Shown: piece after piece, positions 1 through 7,029 of the stretch
Layout: each line of letters starts with the position of its first letter
Position numbering within the stretch: position 1 is the stretch's first letter
Source: WQXF01 sp031552825
GTDB lineage: Bacteria; Bacillota; Clostridia; Christensenellales; Aristaeellaceae
Length of the DNA stretch: 64,000 bases
Assembly: GCA_031552825.1 (NCBI GenBank)
Contig: JAVBMD010000002.1
Span: 1 to 64,000, forward strand
Reading direction: 5' to 3'
Notes under the pieces: generated by a model
The model's database searches: none
Told to the model about the DNA's origin: nothing
The model's input: the letters and a program-made list of their open reading frames with translations, nothing else
Made by a program: the position numbers and the translations under genes

Positions 1-123
1 CAGACCGTCGAGAAATGTCCAGATGTGGGCGAAGCACAAGCGTGTCCGCAGGAGGCGTACACTGGTACGCCGACAAGGCGCGCGCTGGGCTGAACCCGCA
101 GACGGGCGTTTATCGACGGTCTG
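1..123 (+). ncRNA. Structured non-coding RNA, 3' part (possibly raiA-like)
   Basis: The segment is closed by a perfect 11-bp inverted repeat (CAGACCGTCGA at 1-11, TCGACGGTCTG at 113-123). Inside it are a perfect 7-bp hairpin with a 4-nt loop (54-71, GGCGTAC/GTACGCC) and a short hairpin CCCG-CAGA-CGGG near 95-106. An intrinsic terminator on the same strand follows at once (122-149). No reading frame has a ribosome binding site or looks like a protein. I infer a stable structured RNA whose 5' end may lie outside the window. The pattern reminds me of the raiA RNA motif of Firmicutes, but the family name is from memory and unverified. Confidence 0.55.
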
Positions 124-149
124 ATGAACAAGTGTGTTCATCGTTCTTT
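122..149 (+). terminator. Intrinsic terminator of the structured RNA
   Basis: A perfect 8-bp stem (GATGAACA / TGTTCATC, loop AGTG) is followed by GTTCTTTT on the plus strand. The T-run direction shows that it ends a plus-strand transcript, namely the structured RNA at 1-123, and not the minus-strand gene that stops at 174. Confidence 0.7.
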
Positions 150-173
150 TCGCGGATCGTATCGGCCGTGCGA

Positions 174-1508
174 TCAGCGGTACGTATTATTTTGCCGCGG
201 ATCCAGCCGAAACTTGTATTCGTGGCCGATCTGCCGGGTTCCATCCTCGTACACCGGGCTGATCGCAACAGAAAACAACCCGCGCTCTTTTCGCGCGTAA
301 GGAGGCGCAACGCTTTCGCGCCCGGCTTGCACCATGTATTTTTCGTATGCTTCGCGCAAGATGCCCTCATCCACCACAGTCTCGCCGCAGATCTGGTTCC
401 AATGCGCCATCAGTCGCGCCAGCTGCGGGATCTCCGTGCCGTCGATGGCCGAAAAGACGATGGTCGCACTTGCATCGATCCGCCCGCCGAGGGATATGCT
501 CTCTCGGTATTCCAATACGGTTTTTGGCAGCCTGCCCGCCTCGATCAGCGGCGTAATATCCTCGCTCGACGGCGGCTCGGCGCCCCGCCTATAACGTTCG
601 CCGTAAAAAGCGATCGTGCCGCCCGAGCGCATCTGATTCTCCGTCCTGTACGGTAGTCCGGTCGCCTCCAGCGCTGCCCTGCAAACGTCGGCGCGCGCCT
701 CCAGTTGCGTTTGATAGTCCGCCTCCAGCTTCGCGGCAACGTGAAGCGTCCACGCCATGTTGAGCGAAACGATGACCAGCAACGCCAGCCCGGCCTTCTT
801 CCAAAATCCCTTTTGGATCGGCTTCTGATCCTCCTGATTTTCCCCGGAAATCGGCTGAACCGCGCCGTTTCGCAGAAAGGCCACCAGCTCCTCGTACCCC
901 TCGTGATAGCGGCTGATAAAGAAACGCTTGCGCACGTCTCGCTGCTCTTTTTCCGTCATCAGGCGTGCCTCCGCCTCAAAGTGAATGCCGCGACTGCTCT
1001 CCCGCTGATCCAAGACGACACCCAGCATGTACTGTTTGGGCGCATCCGGCAGCAGCTCGTCGGCAGGCCACTCCCCGCGCACATCGCCCTTCCACGAAAT
1101 CACCTTTTTATAACCTGCGGAAAAGCGCGCGCGCGTGCGTCGTGATGCACCCTCCGCCGGATAAGGATACGCGTAGCAAGCGTAGATAAGCCGACCCTTT
1201 CGCTCATCCAGCACCCAAGGGCGCATGCCCTGGCTGATCTCCCAGCGAATGCCGAACCCCACGACCAATGCTAAGGCGGCCAAGCTCACGCCAAAGGCAA
1301 CGGTTCCCGCCGCACCATCCATCAAACAAAGCATCAGGTTGGTTTGCGCCACCGCACGCCCAAATTGCGTGAATTTGCTGAATATATCGAAGGGGATCGT
1401 AACGATCAAATGCGCGATCGGCACGATCAAAAGCAGCAGCGCATAAAAGCCGCATAAAAGGAACATGCGTTTTTGCCAAGGCCCGACCTTATATTGAAAT
1501 GTATGCAT
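174..1508 (-). CDS. Hypothetical membrane protein, 444 aa
   Basis: I do not recognise a family. Three hydrophobic segments are visible: residues 15-38, 59-87 (both near the N-terminus) and 238-257. A hydrophilic domain lies between the second and third (about 90-235), and a C-terminal domain of about 190 residues follows the third. The layout suggests a membrane-anchored protein with one domain on each side. The start chosen is the ATG at 1508, preceded by GAGG about 8 nt upstream; a longer frame to 1532 would overlap the aldo/keto reductase gene. It lies 10 nt downstream of that gene on the same strand and may be co-transcribed with it. Confidence 0.7.
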   Translation of the reverse strand: MHTFQYKVGPWQKRMFLLCGFYALLLLIVPIAHLIVTIPFDIFSKFTQFGRAVAQTNLMLCLMDGAAGTVAFGVSLAALALVVGFGIRWEISQGMRPWVLDERKGRLIYACYAYPYPAEGASRRTRARFSAGYKKVISWKGDVRGEWPADELLPDAPKQYMLGVVLDQRESSRGIHFEAEARLMTEKEQRDVRKRFFISRYHEGYEELVAFLRNGAVQPISGENQEDQKPIQKGFWKKAGLALLVIVSLNMAWTLHVAAKLEADYQTQLEARADVCRAALEATGLPYRTENQMRSGGTIAFYGERYRRGAEPPSSEDITPLIEAGRLPKTVLEYRESISLGGRIDASATIVFSAIDGTEIPQLARLMAHWNQICGETVVDEGILREAYEKYMVQAGRESVAPPYARKERGLFSVAISPVYEDGTRQIGHEYKFRLDPRQNNTYR

Positions 1509-1518
1509 GTACGCAGCC

Positions 1519-2436
1519 TCACGGGAGCACATTGCCCGCCGCCAGATAGATATCGTACCACTCCTGCCGGGTCAGCGTGACCTCCGCCGCCTTGCAACAA
1601 TTGGCCAGACGGCCTTCATTCATCGTGCCGATGACCGGCTGCATGCGCGCCGGATGGCGCAGCAGCCATGCGATGGCGATGGTGGTGTTGCTCACGCCGT
1701 AGCGCGCAGCCAGTTCGTCGATGGCGCGGTTGAGCGCCGGGAACTGATCGTTGTCCAAAAACACGCCCTCGAAGAAACCGTACTGGAACGGCGACCAAGG
1801 CTGCACAGTGATATCGTGCAGGCGGCAGTAGTCGAGCACGCTGCCGTCGCGATTGATGGAGGTGTCCAGCGTCATATTGACGGTGACGCCATTGGAGATC
1901 ATGTTGGTATGCATGATGCTCAACTGCAGCTGGTTGGTGACGATGGGCTGCTTTACGTACCGGCGCAGCAGCTCCATCTGCATCGGATTCTGATTGGATA
2001 CGCCAAAGTGGCGCACCTTGCCAGCGGATTGCAGCGCATCGAAAGCCTCGGCGACCTCCTCGGGCTCGACCAGTGCGTCGGGGCGGTGCAGCAGCAGCAC
2101 GTCGAGGTACTCTGTGCGCAGCCGCTTCAAGCTCCCATCCACCGAAGCCAAGATATGCTCCTTGGAGAAATCAAAGCGCCTCGGCAGGATGCCGCACTTG
2201 GATTGCAGGATCATCTTTTCACGCACCGACGGCGTCATATGCGCGGCCTCGGCGAACATCTCCTCGCACTTGCCGTCGCCGTACTTGTCGGCATGGTCAA
2301 AGAAATTCGCGCCTAACTCCAGCGAACGCGCCACAAAGCGCTCGGCCTGCGCCTTGTCCAGATCCGGAATGCGCATGCAGCCCACGGCGACGACCGGCAC
2401 CTGCAAGGTAGAGACACCCAGTTGAATGGTTCTCAT
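1519..2436 (-). CDS. Aldo/keto reductase family oxidoreductase
   Basis: A 305-residue TIM-barrel NAD(P)H-dependent reductase of the aldo/keto reductase superfamily, close in style to the YdhF group. The N-terminal strand is followed by the DHADKYGDG segment carrying the catalytic Asp and Tyr. The Lys is in LQSKCGI and the His in LLLHRPDAL, completing the D-Y-K-H tetrad. The length is normal for a single-domain member. The start at 2436 has a strong ribosome binding site (AGGAGGAAATACG-ATG). The substrate cannot be told from the sequence. The tandem 20-bp repeat at 2494-2533 lies just upstream and may take part in its regulation. Confidence 0.92.
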   Translation of the reverse strand: MRTIQLGVSTLQVPVVAVGCMRIPDLDKAQAERFVARSLELGANFFDHADKYGDGKCEEMFAEAAHMTPSVREKMILQSKCGILPRRFDFSKEHILASVDGSLKRLRTEYLDVLLLHRPDALVEPEEVAEAFDALQSAGKVRHFGVSNQNPMQMELLRRYVKQPIVTNQLQLSIMHTNMISNGVTVNMTLDTSINRDGSVLDYCRLHDITVQPWSPFQYGFFEGVFLDNDQFPALNRAIDELAARYGVSNTTIAIAWLLRHPARMQPVIGTMNEGRLANCCKAAEVTLTRQEWYDIYLAAGNVLP

Positions 2437-2493
2437 CGTATTTCCTCCTGTTTTTTGAATAATCCGTTGGGAAGCACATCAAGGTTCCTTCTA

Positions 2494-2533
2494 TTGACCA
2501 CGAAGCACTACTGTTGACCACGAAGCATTACTG
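2494..2533. repeat. Tandem 20-bp direct repeat upstream of the reductase gene
   Basis: Two directly adjoining copies, TTGACCACGAAGCACTACTG (2494-2513) and TTGACCACGAAGCATTACTG (2514-2533), differ at one base. They sit about 58 bp upstream of the reductase start codon. Tandem sites at about two helical turns are a usual layout for a regulator binding as two dimers, but the repeat could also be a recent duplication. Confidence 0.75.
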
Positions 2534-2731
2534 TGCGTTATATCGAATCACTGATGCCTTTGCAATGAGGCCGATTCTTCCGCCTCGGAATTCCCCTTCT
2601 CACCAGCAAAGCGAGGCGAGGCGCCCACCCATCGATCAAGAAAGCGGACAAGCTCAATTTAGCAAATTAAAACATTCATGTCAACGCTTGTGCGCCTTGG
2701 TTTGCATTTTTTGAAAATCCCACCCATCGCG

Positions 2732-2761
2732 TTGCATGCCCCGCACCGTTTGTGCTATACT
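2732..2761 (+). promoter_or_regulatory. Sigma-70-type promoter of smpB
   Basis: TTGCAT (2732-2737) and TATACT (2756-2761) are separated by 18 bp. The ATG of smpB lies 23 bp downstream, leaving a short leader with the GAGGGGGCGA ribosome binding site. Confidence 0.7.
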
Positions 2762-2783
2762 GATCCCGAGGGGGCGATGCAAA

Positions 2784-3260
2784 ATGCCCAAGCAGCAGGG
2801 CGTTAAAATCATCGCCCAGAACAAGAAGGCACGGCACGATTATTTCATCGAGGAAGCCTACGAGGCCGGGCTTGCGCTCAAAGGAACCGAGGTCAAATCG
2901 ATGCGCCAGGGCAAAGTGAACCTAAAGGAAAGCTTCGCCCAAGCGCAAGGCGGCGAGATTTTCGTGCACGGCATGCACATCAGCCCCTACGAGCAGGGCA
3001 ACATCTTCAACACCGACCCTATGCGTCCCAAAAAGCTGCTGCTGCACAAAAGCGAGATCCGCAAACTGGCCGCCGAGGTCAAGCGCCAAGGCTTCTCGCT
3101 GATCCCACTGCAGGTGTACCTTAAAGACGGCCGTATGAAACTGGAGCTCGGCCTTTGCAAGGGCAAGAAGCTCTACGACAAGCGCGATGACATGGCCGAA
3201 AAGGATGCCAAACGCAACATCGATCGCGTCCTCCGTAACCAAGGCAAACACTACGACTGA
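2784..3260 (+). CDS. smpB: SsrA-binding protein SmpB
   Basis: A 158-residue RNA-binding beta-barrel protein that brings tmRNA to stalled ribosomes for trans-translation. Recognisable family segments are KIIAQNKKARHDYFIEEAYE, the GTEVKSMRQGKVNLKES stretch, HISPYEQGNIFNTDP, and the basic C-terminal tail (KKLYDKRDDMAEKDAKRNIDR) that inserts into the ribosome. The length matches the family. The ATG at 2784 is preferred over an in-frame ATG at 2736 because of the GAGGGGGCGA ribosome binding site and because the extra residues do not match the family. Its partner RNA gene ssrA lies downstream on the same strand, a common arrangement in Firmicutes. Confidence 0.97.
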   Translation: MPKQQGVKIIAQNKKARHDYFIEEAYEAGLALKGTEVKSMRQGKVNLKESFAQAQGGEIFVHGMHISPYEQGNIFNTDPMRPKKLLLHKSEIRKLAAEVKRQGFSLIPLQVYLKDGRMKLELGLCKGKKLYDKRDDMAEKDAKRNIDRVLRNQGKHYD

Positions 3261-3564
3261 AGCCCTCTCGCCCACAGGCGCCCCCGCTCGCAAGCGATCC
3301 CGCCCGCAGGCGCCGCAACCCGAGGGGCGAAGCCTCCTCGAGGGGTGCCCGAGGGGCGCAGCCCATCGGCTACAATCGTATCGACCGGCTCCGCCGGTCG
3401 GGCGGGGCGTTTTCCGCAGCGAAGCGGAGGAAAACTTTCATTTCAATCCGACCAACGGGAGGCGCGCCTCAGCGCGTACTCAACTGCGGGCGAATCGCGC
3501 TGAGTACTCCGCCAAAGCGCAACCCAACCGGGCGATTCGCCCGCAAGCGCGTCAGCGCATTTAT
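3261..3564. other. GC-rich palindrome-dense spacer between smpB and ssrA
   Basis: No gene is seen. The stretch is packed with short repeats and hairpins: three variants of a GAGGGGCGAAGCC-like unit around 3320-3362, a CGACCGGC/GCCGGTCG hairpin near 3380-3400, a GTTTTCCGC/GCGGAGGAAAAC stem near 3408-3437, and a perfect 13-bp inverted repeat (GCGGGCGAATCGC at 3486-3498, GCGATTCGCCCGC at 3532-3544) just before the tmRNA 5' end. These may be processing or termination structures, or a degenerate extragenic repeat. Confidence 0.6.
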
Positions 3565-3910
3565 GGGGGTGTACTGGTTTCGACGGGGATCATCGGGGAT
3601 TTGGTAAGCGAGCCGCGGCCCCTGAACCGCGCAACAACGGGGAAAAAAATTAACTGACAATAGCAATTACGCTTTCGCGGCTTAATGCCGCGCGTCGGCC
3701 TCAGGCACCCGCTGCCTGAGATCCCGGCGTCAATTTAGCGGGGAACGGGCCCGTTCAAGCTTTGTAACGACGCCTGTATTGATGAAGCTACCGAGACCGC
3801 AAGCCTGCCGTTAGGCGTGCGGAGGGGGGAATCCTAACTAACGGCTGCGCTCGGAGAAAGCCATGTCAACGGGTTTTCGGACAGGAGTTCGATTCTCCTC
3901 ACCTCCACCA
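3565..3910 (+). ncRNA. ssrA: Transfer-messenger RNA (tmRNA)
   Basis: The 5' end GGGGGTGTACTGGTTTCGAC and the 3' end (T-arm GAGTTCGATTCTC, then CACCTCCACCA) pair to form a 7-bp tRNA-like acceptor with encoded CCA. The length is about 346 nt. The tag frame ends in TAC GCT TTC GCG GCT TAA, giving a peptide ending NYAFAA; the resume codon is probably GAC or ACT just after TTAACT (around 3651-3656), so the encoded tag is about DNSNYAFAA. The usual ending in the family is YALAA, so the Leu-to-Phe change is a mild oddity. It rescues stalled ribosomes together with SmpB. It is a one-piece molecule, not permuted. Confidence 0.96.
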
Positions 3911-4045
3911 ACAGAATTCCCTTACGGATCAACCATCCGCGAGGGTTTTCTTTATGCACATAACCCACTTATTAACCCACTCTGCTCTCTTGTACGCCAA
4001 TATTCCATCGATCATCGCAAACGGTTGTGAGTTTAAACACAAAAT

Positions 4046-4078
4046 CCCCGGCCATGACCTCTCGGTCATAGCCGGGGT
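4046..4078 (-). terminator. Hairpin, probable minus-strand terminator
   Basis: A 14-bp stem with one mismatch (CCCCGGCCATGACC / GGTCATAGCCGGGG). On the minus strand it is followed by ATTTTGTGTTT, so it best fits termination of a minus-strand transcript such as one carrying the small ORF at 4125-4190. It could also serve tmRNA read-through on the plus strand. Confidence 0.55.
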
Positions 4079-4124
4079 ATTTGCGCGCAGCGGGATCGCG
4101 CCATCCCTCTTTACAAATCGTCAC

Positions 4125-4190
4125 TCAATATCGTATGCGTGTCGCTCCGGGGTTAGCGGCGCAGATCTCTCGGAACAGTTTCATGGTCAT
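4125..4190 (-). CDS. Possible small protein or leader peptide, 21 aa
   Basis: The frame begins MTMKLFREI and ends ATRIRY, with a good ribosome binding site (GAAAGGAAG, 4 nt before the first ATG). About 47 nt after its stop is the hairpin at 4046-4078 with T-rich sequence on the same strand. It is divergent from the peptidoglycan-binding gene at 4277. No family is recognised, and the case rests only on ribosome binding site plus terminator, so it may be fortuitous. Confidence 0.3.
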   Translation of the reverse strand: MTMKLFREICAANPGATRIRY

Positions 4191-4276
4191 CTTCCTTTCG
4201 TTGCCGATGCTTGTACCAAATGATGGCAGCATGTTACAATAAAGATAAATATTCGACTGCGTGAGAAGGTGATCGC

Positions 4277-5191
4277 ATGGATGGTACCCCGCGCGTCCGA
4301 CGCACGGAACGCCGTGCCGCACAGGCGCAAACGTCACAGGAACAAACTGATTTTCAGCAGACGCCGCATGCGCCGATCCCCGAAAGGCCGCGTGAGATGC
4401 GTCAACCCGCGACGCGTGCGATGGATCGCCCTGCGCCGCCACGCGTGCGGCCTGCATCGCCATCGTGTCCGGCGCATCCGCGCAGACCGGCGCCGAAGCC
4501 GAAGAAAAAGAAGCGCTGGTGGATTTGGGTTATCGCGGCGGTGCTGGTCGTCGGCGCGCTGTCTACCTTGGAGGAAAAACCACCAGAAACGAGGGCGGCG
4601 ATGGTGGCTTTTACAGATGCCCCCATTTTTACCGACACACCGACATCCGCCCCGGTGGCAAAGGAACCAGCCTCAACGATTGCACCGGATCCGGCCGCAA
4701 GCCCGGCGCAAGCGCAGAATTTAGCGGAAGTCGTAGCCCTCGCGCCATCCGATGCGCCCACATCGAAGCCAACAGAGGAACCTGCGCCCTCGCCTGCGCC
4801 GACCTCTCAATACAAGACGCTGAAGATCAAAGCGAAAGGCGCGGAAGTGCAAGCCATGCAGGATGCCCTTGTAGAGCTTGGGTATCTGCGCAAGAAGGAC
4901 GCTATAGGCGAATTTGGGAACAATACGCTGGATGCGGTGAAGCGGTTCCAAGCGGCAAACGGCCTTGATGTGGACGGCGTCGCTGGTGCAGGAACACTGG
5001 AGTTGTTGTTTAGCGGAAATGCTGTCACAGCGGAACCCGTAATCTATGTGTGGACGGCAACCAGCGGCGGCGGCCAAAAATATCATTCATCCTCAACTTG
5101 CAGTCGCATGAAAAAGGCGCAGGAAATGACGCTTGAGAAGGCAAAGGAATTGGGATTTACGCCTTGTGATACTTGCAAGCCGCCGAGATAG
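4277..5191 (+). CDS. Membrane-anchored peptidoglycan-binding protein with C-terminal Cys motif
   Basis: A 304-residue protein in four parts. A Pro/Arg-rich cytoplasmic N-terminus (1-75) ends in a KKKKR cluster. One transmembrane helix spans about 81-97. A long Pro/Thr/Ala-rich linker runs to about 165. A PG_binding_1 domain follows (about 170-240, with GAEVQAMQDALVELGYL and the FQAANGLDVDGVAG repeat motif). The C-terminal module holds YH(269-270), C275 and the CDTC pair 297/300, and resembles the small Cys motif found at the end of many Gram-positive exported nucleases and cell-wall proteins. It probably sits in the membrane with its binding domain in the wall. RBS GAGAAGGTGATCGC precedes the ATG. 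Compare the similar architecture at 37557-38588. Confidence 0.8.
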   Translation: MDGTPRVRRTERRAAQAQTSQEQTDFQQTPHAPIPERPREMRQPATRAMDRPAPPRVRPASPSCPAHPRRPAPKPKKKKRWWIWVIAAVLVVGALSTLEEKPPETRAAMVAFTDAPIFTDTPTSAPVAKEPASTIAPDPAASPAQAQNLAEVVALAPSDAPTSKPTEEPAPSPAPTSQYKTLKIKAKGAEVQAMQDALVELGYLRKKDAIGEFGNNTLDAVKRFQAANGLDVDGVAGAGTLELLFSGNAVTAEPVIYVWTATSGGGQKYHSSSTCSRMKKAQEMTLEKAKELGFTPCDTCKPPR

Positions 5192-5533
5192 CCGATCCTT
5201 AAGCGCTAACTTCCTCCGCTTCCTGCTCCTCGTGATGGCCTTGGAGGATTGCCGTTCCGTAGCCTTCGATGTAGCCTGATGAACTATTTTCCGGAATTAC
5301 ATTCATCCGTAAAATAGGTTCCACGCAGGGTGTCCCCATTCAATCCCTCTTGGCTAAACATGCCAAGTGGAAAAACGGTGCTTAATGGGAATAGAAAAAC
5401 AATCGTGGAAGGAAGTCTTAATGACGTTGTTCGTTTGAACAATATTGTACAGTATCTTTTATGAACGTCGCGGTTTGAACATTTTTTTAACAAGAGATCA
5501 TGCAGCTTTTTTATCAACACATTCCATACAATC
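5192..5533. other. AT-richer gap with one weak small ORF
   Basis: No convincing gene. On the minus strand a 35-codon frame (5199-5306) runs from MNVIPENSSSGYIEG to a Glu-rich tail EEQEAEEVSA. Its composition looks protein-like, but there is no clear ribosome binding site, so it may be the decayed 3' end of a gene. A 101-codon minus-strand frame across 5284-5589 starts inside the terminator at 5534-5580 and is unlikely to be real. The base composition is clearly lower in GC than the flanks. Confidence 0.5.
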
Positions 5534-5580
5534 AAAAATCCGAACGCCGCTCCCATCCAGATCGGCGTTCGGATTTTTTT
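5534..5580. terminator. Bidirectional intrinsic terminator
   Basis: A perfect stem AATCCGAACGCCG / CGGCGTTCGGATT has an A-run on the left and a run of seven T on the right, so it can work on both strands. On the minus strand it ends the etfB-etfA-glcD operon, whose last stop codon is at 5632. Confidence 0.85.
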
Positions 5581-5631
5581 GCTGTCCATGCCAAACGACC
5601 CATGAAAAAACCGGATTGGAGTTCAATACGC

Positions 5632-7029
5632 TCAAATCACCTTGTCCGGATTGAGCAGCCCTTTGGGATCAAACGCCTGCTTGATGCGCCGCATGAGCGC
5701 GATGGTTTCCTCGCCCTGCGACTTTTGCAGGTAGGCGCGCTTGGCATGGCCAACGCCGTGCTCGCCGGAAATCTGTCCGCCCAAAGCGCGCGCTTTCTCA
5801 TACATCGCATCCAGCGCACGCGTGCTGCGTGCGGTGAAATCTTCATGCGTCCCCTCGCTCGCAAGGGTATAAACGTGCAAGTTGCCGTCGCCCGCGTGCC
5901 CAAAGCTCATGATGCGCACGCCATGTTCCCGCTCCTGCTCGTGGCAGAAGGGGATAAACTCCTCCAGCGCGGTGCGGGGAACGACGACATCGCATTCATC
6001 CATATAAAGCGTACCGCCCTTGATGGCTTCGAGCAACGCGCCGCGCAACTCCCAGATCGCCTCGTGGCGCTCCTGCGAGTTGGAGATCAGCGCATCCTTG
6101 GCGCCACACGCGATGCAAATCTCGCACAGCTCGTCGCACAGGGCGTCCAGCGCCTCACGGTTGTTGCCATCGATGCTCAGCAGCAGGTAAATCGGCGCGT
6201 CGGCATCGGGAAAGGTGCGGCCGAGATAGGTTTCCGCCAATTCGATCACCCCGCGCTGCACGATCTCGATGGCCGTGGGCACGATGCGGTGGGCGACGAT
6301 GGCGGGTACCGTGGCGGCGCAGGCGCTCAGGCTATCGAAGGGCGCCAGCAGGCTAAGCGTGTGCCGGGGCTGCGGCAGGAGCCGGAGCGTCACCTCGGTA
6401 ATGACGGCCAGCGTACCCTCCGAGCCGACCAGCAGATCGTCCAGCGCATAGCCGGAGCTGTTCTTGGCGGTCTTTCCGCCCAAGCGCAGCACGGTGCCAT
6501 CCATCAGCACGGCGGTCAGGCCCAACACAAAGTCCCGCGTAACGCCGTATTTGACGGCGCGCATGCCACCGGCATTGGTGGCCACGTTGCCGCCGATGGT
6601 CGCGGTCTTTTCACCGGGATCCGGCGCGTAGAGCAGGCCGCGCTGCGCCGCGGCTTGCTGCACCTCCATCAGCAGCGTTCCGGCGGCGCAGGTCAAGGCG
6701 AGGTTTCCCTCGTCAATCTCGGTGATGCCCTTCATTTTCGCGGTGCTCAGCAGCAGGCCGCCATGGGTGGCCACCGCGCCGCCGACCAAACCCGTGCCTG
6801 CCCCGCGCGTGGTCACCGGGATATCGTGCGCATTGCAATAGCCAAGAAGCGCACTGACTTCCTCGGTATTGAGCGCCTCTACCAGCATGTCGGGCGCATG
6901 CCGCCCATATTCCTCCATCTCGTCGTGCGCGAAGTCCTCGCTGATGGCATCGCCGCAGAGTACGCGGTGCTCCCCCAGCAGCGCGCAGAGCGCCCGGGCA
7001 TGGGCGGGGTCGAATGTGTACGCGTTCAT
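5632..7029 (-). CDS. glcD: FAD-linked 2-hydroxyacid dehydrogenase (GlcD/LctD type)
   Basis: A 465-residue flavoprotein of the GlcD/D-lactate dehydrogenase family. An FAD-binding PCMH domain comes first (GAGTGLVGGAVATHGGLLLS near 75-95, and PGEKTATIGGNVATNAGGMRAVKYG). The FAD-oxidase C-terminal domain follows, with the HAGDGNLH and SGEHGVGHAKR signatures. It oxidises a 2-hydroxyacid such as lactate or glycolate to the keto acid. It is the last gene of an etfB-etfA-glcD operon (4-nt overlap with etfA), the order and content of the electron-bifurcating lactate dehydrogenase of Acetobacterium (LctBCD). There the Etf couples NADH-linked electron flow to ferredoxin. The choice of lactate over glycolate is inference, supported by the lar genes at 29-32 kb. 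Confidence 0.9.
   Translation of the reverse strand: MNAYTFDPAHARALCALLGEHRVLCGDAISEDFAHDEMEEYGRHAPDMLVEALNTEEVSALLGYCNAHDIPVTTRGAGTGLVGGAVATHGGLLLSTAKMKGITEIDEGNLALTCAAGTLLMEVQQAAAQRGLLYAPDPGEKTATIGGNVATNAGGMRAVKYGVTRDFVLGLTAVLMDGTVLRLGGKTAKNSSGYALDDLLVGSEGTLAVITEVTLRLLPQPRHTLSLLAPFDSLSACAATVPAIVAHRIVPTAIEIVQRGVIELAETYLGRTFPDADAPIYLLLSIDGNNREALDALCDELCEICIACGAKDALISNSQERHEAIWELRGALLEAIKGGTLYMDECDVVVPRTALEEFIPFCHEQEREHGVRIMSFGHAGDGNLHVYTLASEGTHEDFTARSTRALDAMYEKARALGGQISGEHGVGHAKRAYLQKSQGEETIALMRRIKQAFDPKGLLNPDKVI

Noticed and set aside
110..370. Overlapping frames around the start of the window on both strands
   Set aside because: They have no ribosome binding site and cover the structured RNA, its terminator and the end of the membrane-protein gene; composition does not look like protein.
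5284..5589. 101-codon minus-strand frame before the etf operon terminator
   Set aside because: It begins inside the perfect terminator hairpin at 5534-5580, has no ribosome site and matches nothing.
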